64,000 bases of DNA, from positions 1,674,001-1,738,000 of the forward strand of contig JALHQZ010000001.1 in assembly GCA_022841705.1 (NCBI GenBank). Direction: 5' to 3'. The notes below the pieces were generated by a model, which ran no database searches, was not told where the DNA came from, and saw nothing but the letters and a program-made list of their open reading frames with translations. A program made the position numbers and the translations under genes. Shown here piece after piece: positions 1 through 7,027 of the stretch (position 1 is its first letter; each line of letters starts with the position of its first letter). Source of the stretch: Pirellulales bacterium (GTDB taxonomy: Bacteria; Planctomycetota; Planctomycetia; Pirellulales; Lacipirellulaceae).

Positions 1-929
1 AGGGTTCGTATTCAATTGTCAACGTTCACCCGTGGTCGACAGGTGGCCTTGGAAACCCCATGAGCAATCTGCAAGATCTTGTCGGCAGGCTCGATACGAA
101 CGTCGAGGTCGTTACCCTTGAAGAGTTGTTCTTTCACTTGCGGAACAACTTCGGAGCCCCCTCTCCGCCCGGCGCGCCGATTACGATTCTGAGCGACGAC
201 TTCGAGTCTGGCAGGGACGGCTGGAATGACAGTGGTAATCCGGTCGAAGCGCAGTATCCCGGCGCTGGTGTTGGCGGTTCGACGGCGATCGGCTTCAACA
301 CCTCTACTCCAGCCAGCATCAACGCTCCATCGACTTGGGCGGACTGGCGATCAAACGGTCTGAGCATTGAAGGCGGCGTGAAGATCCGTTGGAGCTTCAA
401 GTTTCAAATCAGCAGCGCGTCGGTTGGCCAAGTGCTAGCGGAGCTGCGGGGGTTCGACGGGGCGACGTTCATCGCCGAAGACGCGGTTGTTCTATCGGGC
501 ACTGCCGGCCAATGGATTGAAGTCGTTCGCGACTACACGCTGGCCGGGTCAATTGATACCATCGACCTTCGGTTCAACAACATCTTTACCAATGTGCTCG
601 CGCCCTTCAGCGGTAATTTCCGTCTCGACGATGTGCTTGTTCAGAAGTATTCCTCGGCATTGGCAGGTGACTATAACCTGGACGGAAGCGTCGACACCGT
701 AGACTATGATCTTTGGCGAAACACCTTCGGTTCTACTTGGAATCTGTCCGCCGATGGGAATGGTGACGGCCGCGTCGACGCTGCAGACTTCGTCGTGTGG
801 CGTGACCACCGGGGTGCTGGCGCTGCGGTCGCGACGCAGGTTCCCGAGCCGAACGCTGTGATCCTGATCGGCCTCGGGCTGTTGACAACCGCCTTTAAGA
901 AGTGTCGAGAGACTACCATGAATCGATAG
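1..929 (+). CDS. GxGYxYP-family protein, C-terminal part, with dockerin-like repeats and PEP-CTERM anchor (5' end outside window)
   Basis: The reading frame is already open at base 3, so the gene starts upstream of the window. The first residues (SIVNVHPWS, then GLGNPMSN) match the end of the GxGYxYP protein at 2725-4338, so this is the tail of a paralogue. After that come a beta-rich region of about 150 residues resembling a carbohydrate-binding module (inference), two EF-hand-like dockerin repeats (GDYNLDGSVDTVDYDLW and GNGDGRVDAADFVVW), and a C-terminal VPEP motif, hydrophobic stretch and basic end typical of PEP-CTERM sorting signals. The protein is therefore probably exported and processed by an exosortase-type system. 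The family is thought to be glycoside-hydrolase-like; the substrate is unknown. Confidence 0.85.
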   Translation, partial: GSYSIVNVHPWSTGGLGNPMSNLQDLVGRLDTNVEVVTLEELFFHLRNNFGAPSPPGAPITILSDDFESGRDGWNDSGNPVEAQYPGAGVGGSTAIGFNTSTPASINAPSTWADWRSNGLSIEGGVKIRWSFKFQISSASVGQVLAELRGFDGATFIAEDAVVLSGTAGQWIEVVRDYTLAGSIDTIDLRFNNIFTNVLAPFSGNFRLDDVLVQKYSSALAGDYNLDGSVDTVDYDLWRNTFGSTWNLSADGNGDGRVDAADFVVWRDHRGAGAAVATQVPEPNAVILIGLGLLTTAFKKCRETTMNR

Positions 930-1059
930 TGCGCCAACCAGTGTCAATGGTTGCTCGTAGGTCACTATGCCCTATGGAGCAGGCGACCGATCCGCTCCCT
1001 TCCCGTGTTGAGAGCGCTGAGCATGAAAGTGTCAGTGAATCCGGGTCCCCGCCGATCGA

Positions 1060-1326
1060 CGCCCGCTGCTCGAAGTCTGCATCGGCTCGTTGGACGACAA
1101 GCTCTCGGCTCAGGCGGCCGACGCCGATGGCATCGGGCTTTGAAGCGTGCTCGACCTCGAAGGTCCGAGCCCGTCGATAGGTTCGGTGAAACAGGACCAT
1201 GGGAAGGTGAGCCTGTCGGTCATCGCCATGATCCGGCCGAACGCCGCGGGATTCGCCTACTCCCCCCGCGAACTCTGGTGCAAGCAGAGCGATGCGAAGA
1301 GGATGGTCTTCTCCCCTGAAACAGAG
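1060..1326 (+). pseudogene. cutC-like fragment, nonsense mutated and truncated by an IS
   Basis: One frame reads PLLEVCIGSLDDKLSAQAADADG, then a TGA at 1141-1143, then VLDLEGPSPSIGSVKQ and VSLSVIAMIRPNAAGFAYSP. This follows the N-terminal half of CutC (LLEVCVDSL...GADRIELC..L..GG.TPS...IMIRPR.G.F.YS). The TGA stands where CutC has the Cys of its ELC motif, so a TGC to TGA change is likely. The similarity stops at about 1326, exactly where the left inverted repeat of the next IS begins. No continuation of cutC was seen beyond the IS at 2600. The call rests on recalled motifs only. Confidence 0.6.
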
Positions 1327-1340
1327 CCAGGGTAGATTAG

Positions 1341-1375
1341 AGAATCGTATCCGGGCGTAGCCCGGAAAGGATTCT
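1341..1375 (+). other. Hairpin between the IS left end and orfA
   Basis: The arms AGAATC/GATTCT enclose a perfect 7-bp stem, TCCGGGC-GTA-GCCCGGA. The structure starts inside the left inverted repeat and ends five bases before the orfA ATG, so it could hide the start in transcripts entering from outside. Such protective hairpins are known in several IS families; the role here is inferred. Confidence 0.45.
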
Positions 1376-1380
1376 CAGAG

Positions 1381-1659
1381 ATGAAGAAGAACCGCCACAC
1401 GACAGATCAAATTATCGAGAAGCTTCGACAAGCGGACGTGGCCCTGGGCAAGGGTCAGAAAGTGCCCGAGGTCTGCAAGTCTTTGGAGATCACGGAGCAG
1501 ACGTACTACCGCTGGCATCAGAAGTACGGCGGTATGGCGCCGGCGATGGCGAAGGAGCTGAAGGCACTGCAGCAGGAGAATGCGCGGCTGAAGAAGCTGG
1601 TGGCGAATCAAGCGTTAGACATGGAGCTATTGAAGGAAGCCGCCAAGGGAAACTGGTGA
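1381..1659 (+). CDS. IS3-family transposase OrfA
   Basis: This 92-residue protein has an N-terminal helix-turn-helix (about residues 5-45, with SLEITEQTYYRWHQKYGG) and a C-terminal leucine-zipper-like helix (LKALQQENARLKKLVANQ). This is the usual layout of IS3-family OrfA proteins, which bind the IS ends. Its TGA stop overlaps the GTG start of orfB (GTGA at 1656-1659), the usual IS3 arrangement. OrfA itself looks intact although OrfB is broken. Confidence 0.85.
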   Translation: MKKNRHTTDQIIEKLRQADVALGKGQKVPEVCKSLEITEQTYYRWHQKYGGMAPAMAKELKALQQENARLKKLVANQALDMELLKEAAKGNW

Positions 1660-2606
1660 GCCCCGAGCGGCGGAGACGAACGGCGATCGCGGTGCGTCGC
1701 TGCTTGGGGCCTGAACGAGTTTCGGAGCGTCGGGTGTGCCGTGTGCTGGGGCAGTGCCGCAGTACGCAGCGGTACGCAGGGCGTCGTCGCGGGGACTAAG
1801 CCAGTCTGTTGGAAGAGATGCGGCGGATCGCCCGGCGGCGACCGCGTTTTGGCAGCCCAAGAGTTCACGCCACACTCTGCGAGCGTGGCTGGCAGGTCAA
1901 CCACAAGCGTGTCGAACGGCTGTAGCGGGAGGAAGGAATGCAGGCGCCGAAAAAGCAGTGTAAACGTCGGCGAACCTCCCCCTGCAGTGGCAGCGCGAAC
2001 AGCTGCGCCCAGAAGCGTCCCTTGCGTCCGAACCACGTCTGGAGCTACGACTTCGTCGAAGATCGGATCGAAGGCGGCCGCAAGCTGCGGATGCTGGTGG
2101 TGATCGGCGAGTTCACGCGGGAGAGCCTGGCGATCGAGGTCGCTTGGTCCTTCACGGCCGAGCGCGTGGTCGAGGTGCTACAATACCTCTTCGCGGTGCG
2201 CGGCGCGCCCGAGCATCTCCGCAGTGACAACGGTCCGGAATTCGTAGCCCAGGCGGTGACGCGGTGGCTCGATCGGGCCGGCGTCACAACGCTGTTCATC
2301 GCCAAGGGAAGTCCTTGGGAGAACGGCTACGTCGAGAGCTTCAACAGCCGCTTGCGTGACGAACTGCTCGACCGCGAGTTGTTCCTCAGCGTGGCGGATG
2401 CTCGCTGGGTCGTCGATCGTTGGCGACTCGATTACAATCACCATCGCCCCCACAGTTCCTTGGACTACCAAACCCCGGCGGCCTTCGCCGCCCGCTGTGC
2501 TGCTTCCGCTCCGAAGTTGGCTTCGGCTACGCCTCCGCCAACTTCTCCGCTCCAGCAGCACAGCGGCCCCTTAACCCCAGATCCTCTCATTCACACTGGT
2601 ACATAG
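1656..2606 (+). pseudogene. IS3-family transposase OrfB with two nonsense codons
   Basis: Read from the GTG at 1656, a single frame gives a full IS3-type integrase with no frameshift but two stops: TAA at 1797-1799 (in RRRGD*ASLLEEM) and TAG at 1923-1925 (in RVERL*REEGM, where a Trp is expected). The rve core downstream keeps its DDE residues: D in HVWSYDFVED, D in LRSDNGPEF and E in ENGYVESFNSRLRDE. The intact part after the second stop covers 1938-2606. The element is dead unless complemented. Confidence 0.85.
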
Positions 2607-2724
2607 ATCGCGGGAAGACCAATTCCAGCACCGGCAGCCCGATCAGGGTTGCATCTCCGAGGTGGCGGCGGAGCGTATTGTGCCGCGCTCGCCGCCACCT
2701 TTCATTGAACACGGAGGGATCGAC

Positions 2725-4338
2725 ATGGACCACCCTCAGGGAATCCGACACCTGCGACATTGGTGCACTTGCGTGCTCGCACTCTTGAATCTCTGGTGCT
2801 TTCCTCTTCTGCAGGCTTCCGAAGCACAGTCGAACCCATCAACAATCTATGCCTTTGACCTTGGGTGCGCGAGCAATGCGATCAACACACTCATGGCGAG
2901 CCTCGCGGGAATTGTCGCGCGAACTTCGCCGGAGGTCATGCTCGGCTACCGGACGGCGGCTCCCCCGAACGATCCCGAATTTTGGCTGACCCAGTACGTG
3001 GCGAACAATCCCGGCGCCAGCGTTGTCTGGCAAACGAACCCGACTTGGTACATCGACCGCTACAAATCGCACTTGAGCGGTTATGTGGTCTACGATGCCA
3101 ACTCGATCAATCAAGCGACGAGCGTCGCTGGCGCTCGGGGAGCCTTGATGGTCGATCAGATGCTCCTGGCGGGGCCCGTGGGGACGGCATTGTCGGCGGC
3201 CGGATTGTCGCAAGTGGAAGACGTCCGCGGGCTCTCGAGCGACTGGGTCTACGACACCTACGCGGGCCAGTTCAATCGAGACATGATTTTCCGCCAACAG
3301 CCTTCATTCGGACCGCAACTCAGGAGCCTCGCCGTGCTTAATAGTGGGTTTGTGTTCAATGAAACGGACGCGACTCGGGACCGCTACATGGCGGCGCAAA
3401 ATGACCACTCGTTGGTGCTTGGCTGGGGCTATAACAACAACGAGACGGAGTTCTTCAGCTCGGCCTCGGCGAACAATTTAATGGGCGTCCCCGCCAACCA
3501 CCTGCTTTCGGCCGCGGCGCCGTCGCGATGGAGCGCGGCGATCCCGCCCCAAGCCGCTTCTCCACCGGAAGACCTGTCCACGGACGCGAACGCCCACTAC
3601 GTCGCCTTCGTGATGAGCGACGGCGACAACGTCCAGTGGCTGAACAACGACTTCGCCCGAAACCCCCGATGGTTTGGTTCGCCCCACCGCGGGAACTTCC
3701 CCTTCACGTTCGACATGAGTCCCGCGATGGCGGACGTCAACCCGACGGCCCTGCGATACTTCTACGAGCAGGCGGCGCTCGATGCCGGGAACACATTGTT
3801 CGTAACGGCGGGGGGGCACGGGCTGAACTACCCCAGCCAGACGCCCGACATTGAGGGCTTCCTCGACGCGACAATCCCGGCAATGACCGCCGTGCACCAG
3901 GACATCGTCTCGGTTCTGGACTTGACTTACGACAAGTCGAAGTTGAACGCGATCGCGCGACGGCCCGAGATCAAAGGCGTGATGTTCAAGACCAACGCCG
4001 ACGCTTACAAGGGCCACCACGGGGCAATCTATTGGCATGGCGACAAGCCGATTGCATCGGTGCGATACTCGCTCTGGGATGGCTTCGACACCCCGAATGG
4101 GCTCGTCACCGCTCTCAACGCGGCGCCCCGCGCGGCGACTTCCGATCGCAGATCGTACAGTATTGTCAACGTCCATCCGTGGTCCAACAGCACGGAGGGA
4201 GGTGGACTCGGCGACCCGATGAGCAACGTCGCTTCGATCGTCTCTCAGCTCGACCCGGCGGTGAAGGTCGTAACGCTATGTGATTTCTTCCAGCACTTGA
4301 CTCAGAACCGTCGGTCGTTAGAGCAAGGTCCCCTGTGA
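2725..4338 (+). CDS. GxGYxYP domain protein, exported
   Basis: The ATG at 2725 is preceded by GGAGG at 2713-2717 and begins a signal peptide (basic start, then a hydrophobic run ending near LLQASEA), so it is preferred over upstream starts. The 537-residue product carries the features of the GxGYxYP family: an N-terminal domain opening with IYAFDLGCASNA, then GWGYNNNETEFFSSAS and the C-terminal domain motif YVAFVMSDGDNVQW. The family is presumed glycoside-hydrolase-like and often lies in carbohydrate loci; no substrate can be named. Unlike its paralogue at 1-929 it stops after HLTQNRR with a short tail and has no dockerin or PEP-CTERM end. Confidence 0.85.
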   Translation: MDHPQGIRHLRHWCTCVLALLNLWCFPLLQASEAQSNPSTIYAFDLGCASNAINTLMASLAGIVARTSPEVMLGYRTAAPPNDPEFWLTQYVANNPGASVVWQTNPTWYIDRYKSHLSGYVVYDANSINQATSVAGARGALMVDQMLLAGPVGTALSAAGLSQVEDVRGLSSDWVYDTYAGQFNRDMIFRQQPSFGPQLRSLAVLNSGFVFNETDATRDRYMAAQNDHSLVLGWGYNNNETEFFSSASANNLMGVPANHLLSAAAPSRWSAAIPPQAASPPEDLSTDANAHYVAFVMSDGDNVQWLNNDFARNPRWFGSPHRGNFPFTFDMSPAMADVNPTALRYFYEQAALDAGNTLFVTAGGHGLNYPSQTPDIEGFLDATIPAMTAVHQDIVSVLDLTYDKSKLNAIARRPEIKGVMFKTNADAYKGHHGAIYWHGDKPIASVRYSLWDGFDTPNGLVTALNAAPRAATSDRRSYSIVNVHPWSNSTEGGGLGDPMSNVASIVSQLDPAVKVVTLCDFFQHLTQNRRSLEQGPL

Positions 4339-4352
4339 GTAGTATTTGAGAG

Positions 4353-4530
4353 TGGCTCTTCCTCACTGCTGGTGAACGACAACGGAAGCGAAAAATGCTA
4401 AACCATAGCAGCGTTTCAACTTACAGCGATTTGCGCATATTAGCATTAAACTTGTAGCGAAGACGCTGCAAGTCATTGCGTGTTAGTGACTTAGCTTGAG
4501 ATGGTTCACCAAGAGTGAGGAAGAACCGTT
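4353..4530. mobile_element. MITE-like element with ISL3-type ends
   Basis: A 24-bp sequence starting GGCTCTTCCTCACT at 4354-4377 recurs inverted at 4504-4527 with 21 of 24 matches. The ends start with GG as in ISL3-family elements, and there is no coding capacity between them. The octamer TTTGAGAG occurs at 4345-4352 and again at 4531-4538, a plausible 8-bp target duplication (the ISL3 size), although one and three extra bases separate it from the repeats. The family assignment is inferred from the ends only. Confidence 0.6.
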
Positions 4531-4553
4531 TTTGAGAGCTAAATGACACGCCG

Positions 4554-4769
4554 CTCGTTCGGTAACCGAAGGCGAAGAGAGTGATGCCCGCGCTGCTACG
4601 GAAGCTCATGCGACACGGAACCGTGCAAACGTTGATGATGTTCTACGTTGAACTCGACGCCCAAGACTTGGCTGCGGAAATCGCCAAAGCAATGTTGGGT
4701 AACAGATTGGGTAACAGTGAGCAGCGAAGCGACCGTGAAGAAAATTGCGAAGAGCGTTCTAACCTTTGA
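4554..4769 (+). pseudogene. C-terminal remnant of a tyrosine recombinase
   Basis: The frame from 4581 reads MPALLRKLMRHGTVQTLMMFYVELDAQDLA, the usual end of a phage-type integrase (LMRHASIQTTMGYYV in relatives), with the presumed catalytic Tyr in MFYV and a GNRLGNS tail. Just upstream FGNR appears in another frame (4558-4569), which implies a frameshift. Nothing of the rest of the gene remains, perhaps because of the MITE insertion before it. The tail ends 15 bp before the left att repeat, suggesting an earlier element used the same tRNA site. Confidence 0.6.
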
Positions 4770-4783
4770 ATCTTGGGGTATTT

Positions 4784-4843
4784 AGTAGCCGGAGCGGGAC
4801 TCGAACCCGCACGGGAGTTACCTCCCACTGGATTTTAAGTCCA
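4784..4843. repeat. Left att site: partial tRNA-Leu 3' copy (60 bp)
   Basis: This matches 54171-54230 exactly. It contains the T arm, variable arm and part of the anticodon arm of tRNA-Leu but lacks the 5' half: after TTTTAAGTCCA the sequence departs into TTTTTTGCGG. It therefore cannot make a tRNA and marks the far end of the element, the original 3' end of the host tRNA gene. Confidence 0.92.
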
Positions 4844-5146
4844 TTTTTTGCGGTTTTTTGGGCACGTCAGAGATACGGACGAAGCGTGGCGTTCGTGTGG
4901 GAAGTTGTTGCCCTCGCAGGAGTTAGGTCGAGGCGTGTGAAAGGAACGTGACGAAGGCATTTTAATCGTGCGGGCGTTGGATGGGCAATATGCGCCCCCA
5001 AAATGCCCCCTGTTTTTGGCAGGGGAATCGCATTTGGATGATTAAAAGCAATCATTACCTCATCGTTCGATGATTCAATGATGGTGGTCGCTAACTTCGA
5101 TGTTTGCCGAGCTTTCCGATGGTGCTTGCACTGGACTCGTGGAGTG
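4844..5146. other. Left end of the element, non-coding
   Basis: No convincing gene is seen between the left att repeat and the IS at 5147. The stretch includes the 19-bp motif at 4992-5010 shared with the right end, and directly after it a small inverted repeat CCCCTG/CAGGGG around a T-run. Integrase arm sites would be expected here, but none is proven. Confidence 0.5.
4992..5010 (+). repeat. 19-bp repeat shared by both ends, left copy
   Basis: GCGCCCCCAAAATGCCCCC occurs here, about 150 bp inside the left att repeat, and again at 54081-54099, about 70 bp inside the right one, in the same orientation. A long identical motif near both ends fits an arm-type integrase or excision-factor binding site. 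This is inference from position. Confidence 0.55.
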
Positions 5147-5215
5147 AGTGCGGTAGCCCAGGACTTTCGGACTGCGGCGGGGGGCTGATAATACCCCTCA
5201 CAGGAGGTCCGAAAG

Positions 5216-5528
5216 ATGAGCGAATCGAAACCGGAAGTCACCACCAAGAAGCAGCGGTGGGATGCGGAGTTCAAGCAGAATGCGGTGCGACTGATTACCG
5301 ATCAGGGTTACACGTTCAAGACGGCTGCGAAGGCCGTCGGGGTTAGTGAACAGACCCTCCGGACATGGCACGCCAAGTTGGCCCCGGCGCCGGTTCCGTG
5401 CGGCGAGCACGCCACAGTCAGTGAGCTGCGTGACGAAATCAGCCGGCTTCGCAAGCAACTTCACCGCACCGAGCTGGAGCGTGAGATCTAAAAAAAGCAA
5501 CGGCCTACTTCGCGAAGGAGTCGCTGTG
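5216..5528 (+). pseudogene. IS3-family transposase OrfA, frameshifted
   Basis: From the ATG at 5216 (strong SD AGGAGG just upstream) the protein has a helix-turn-helix (KQNAVRLITDQGYTFKTAAKAVGVSEQTLRTW, residues about 20-50) and a coiled segment ending RTELEREI, then TAA at 5489-5491. Relatives continue EILKKATAYFAKESL. The same words (KATAYFAKESL, stop TGA at 5527-5529) appear here after a one-base shift at GATCTAAAAAAAGC, so a single base seems to be missing before the A-run. The original TGA would overlap the orfB GTG. The shortened 91-residue OrfA could still bind DNA. Confidence 0.7.
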
Positions 5529-6410
5529 AAGTACGCCTGGATCACTGCCCATCGCGACTCGTATCCGATTAGCTTGATGTGCCAAGTGCTCGAAGTCTCG
5601 AAGTCGGGGTACTACCATTCGGTCGGTCGGCCGATGGCTCCGCGCGCTCAGCGAACCGCGCGGATTCGCTCGGCTGTCCAGCAGGTGCATGCCGCTTCCA
5701 ACGGCATTTACGGGAGCGCCAAGATCGCGCATCAGCTTCAGCAGGAGGCGGGCTTGGAGTCGGCGTGTCGCAACACGGTGGCCCGTGCGATGCAGGAACT
5801 GGGCCTGAAAAGCAAGGTTTCCCAGAAGTTCACGCCGACCACGACGCAGGTTGATCCGACGAAACAACCGGCGCTGAACGTGCTTGATCGCGACTTCACG
5901 GCGACCAAGCCGAACGAAAAATGGGTGACCGATATTACCTATCTGGCGACGGCGACTGGGTGGGTCTACTTGGCGGTGGTGCTTGATCTGTTCAGCCGCA
6001 AGGTGGTGGGTTGGGCGCTTGGTGATTCGTTGGCGACGCCGCTGGTGGCGACCGCGCTGCGACTGGCGATTGAGGCTCGGCAGCCCGTGGGGAGTGAGCT
6101 GTTGCATTACAGCGACCGCGGCTGCCAGTACACGAGCGACGCGTATCAGCAGACCTTGCGGACGTTGGGGATTACCTGCTCGATGAGCCGGACCGGAGAA
6201 TGCTACGATAACGCGGTGATGGAACGCTTCTTCTGGTCCTTGAAAAATGAATGGACGAACCACGCCGAGTTCGCCGATGAAGCCGCTGCGCGGATGAGCG
6301 TCTTCAAGTACATTGAGACCTTTTACAACTCCGAGCGGATCCACCAAACGCTTGGTTATAAAACTCCCAATCAGTTCGAAGCCGAATACGCCCCGGTTGC
6401 TGCGGCGTAA
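5526..6410 (+). CDS. IS3-family transposase OrfB
   Basis: The GTG start at 5526 overlaps the expected orfA stop (GTGA) and gives VKYAWITAHRDSYPIS, the common start of this OrfB group. The 294-residue protein has an HTH_21-like region (about 45-110, GIYGSAKIAHQL) and an rve domain with all three catalytic acids: D in WVTDITYL, D in HYSDRGCQYTS and E in NAVMERFFWSLKNE. It looks intact. Because orfA is frameshifted, the OrfAB fusion that IS3 elements need may not be made. Confidence 0.9.
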   Translation: MKYAWITAHRDSYPISLMCQVLEVSKSGYYHSVGRPMAPRAQRTARIRSAVQQVHAASNGIYGSAKIAHQLQQEAGLESACRNTVARAMQELGLKSKVSQKFTPTTTQVDPTKQPALNVLDRDFTATKPNEKWVTDITYLATATGWVYLAVVLDLFSRKVVGWALGDSLATPLVATALRLAIEARQPVGSELLHYSDRGCQYTSDAYQQTLRTLGITCSMSRTGECYDNAVMERFFWSLKNEWTNHAEFADEAAARMSVFKYIETFYNSERIHQTLGYKTPNQFEAEYAPVAAA

Positions 6411-6454
6411 TTAAAATAGCCCCCGCCGCAGTCCGAAAGTCCTGGGCTACCGCA

Positions 6455-7015
6455 CTACACGCTACGCTTCGACGTGAGTCCAATAGAAAGTGCGATAACC
6501 CCAAGAATCAGCAACGGAAACAAGTTGCCATAAACAAACCACCAAACCGCCGGAATCTTTTCTGGCCCTGGGCAGTTTTGTTCATAGACGACCAAGAGTT
6601 GACCCAATAGTACATACAGTCCTGCACCAGGGACACTGATAAAATGAACTATAATAAGCAGCAATGATGCTGGAATAAGAATGAAGGCAAGGCACTTTAA
6701 GAACCAATTGCACGTATCTTCAAAAAAAAGCTGTTCTTCTGCCAAGTGATGGCGTGCCAGCCGTTTCCTCGTTCTAAAAACGGATGTACCTCCGAGAATA
6801 AAGCACGTAGATACAAGCACAAATGGGAACAGCCAGAACAGGAATACAATACCTAATGCACCACCACGCCGAAAGTCAAACATCGCAGTGCAATGAGGGG
6901 TGCTATATGTGACTCCGATAAACGCCAACAGTGGCAGTACACATACAGCTCCCGCGGAAACTAAAATCCCTGCTAAAGCTAAAGACTTATCTACTTGCCA
7001 TCGCTTGTCAGTCAT
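6455..7015 (-). CDS. Small membrane protein, tail altered by an IS
   Basis: The 186-residue product has four or five hydrophobic segments (about residues 12-35, 52-75, 107-128, 130-145 and 160-180) and no recognised domain. Its start lies 12 bp after the stop of the giant gene at 7028, so the two are probably cotranscribed and may work together at the cell envelope. The TAG stop at 6455-6457 lies in the inverted repeat of the adjacent IS, so the last residues come from the IS junction and the native C-terminus is lost. The gene is clearly less GC-rich than most neighbours. Function unknown. Confidence 0.6.
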   Translation of the reverse strand: MTDKRWQVDKSLALAGILVSAGAVCVLPLLAFIGVTYSTPHCTAMFDFRRGGALGIVFLFWLFPFVLVSTCFILGGTSVFRTRKRLARHHLAEEQLFFEDTCNWFLKCLAFILIPASLLLIIVHFISVPGAGLYVLLGQLLVVYEQNCPGPEKIPAVWWFVYGNLFPLLILGVIALSIGLTSKRSV

Positions 7016-7027
7016 AACTCGTACTCT

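Larger units (their letters stand above)
1327..2599 (+). mobile_element. IS3-family insertion sequence, inactive
   Basis: An orfA (1381-1659) and a broken orfB (1656-2606) of IS3 type lie between imperfect terminal inverted repeats at 1327-1346 and 2580-2599, which match at about 15 of 20 positions. The exact ends and any target duplication could not be settled. orfB carries two premature stops, so this copy cannot make a full transposase. It sits between two GxGYxYP genes and interrupts a cutC remnant. Confidence 0.75.
5147..6456 (+). mobile_element. IS3-family insertion sequence with 37-bp perfect inverted repeats
   Basis: IRL 5147-5183 (AGTGCGGTAGCCCAGGACTT...) and IRR 6420-6456 are perfect inverted copies over 37 bp. 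They frame an orfA with a frameshift and an intact orfB with DDE residues. No clear target duplication was found. The insertion lies near the left end of the larger element and runs into the 3' end of the membrane protein gene at 6455-7015. The perfect ends suggest a recent arrival. Confidence 0.9.

Noticed and set aside
4784..4843. Second tRNA-Leu gene at the left end
   Set aside because: It has only the 3' part. Acceptor 5' strand, D arm and half of the anticodon stem are missing, so it is an att copy.
5480..5530. Programmed frameshift in the IS at 5147-6456
   Set aside because: The stop comes before the A-run and orfB lies in the wrong relative frame for the usual -1 slip. A one-base loss explains it better.
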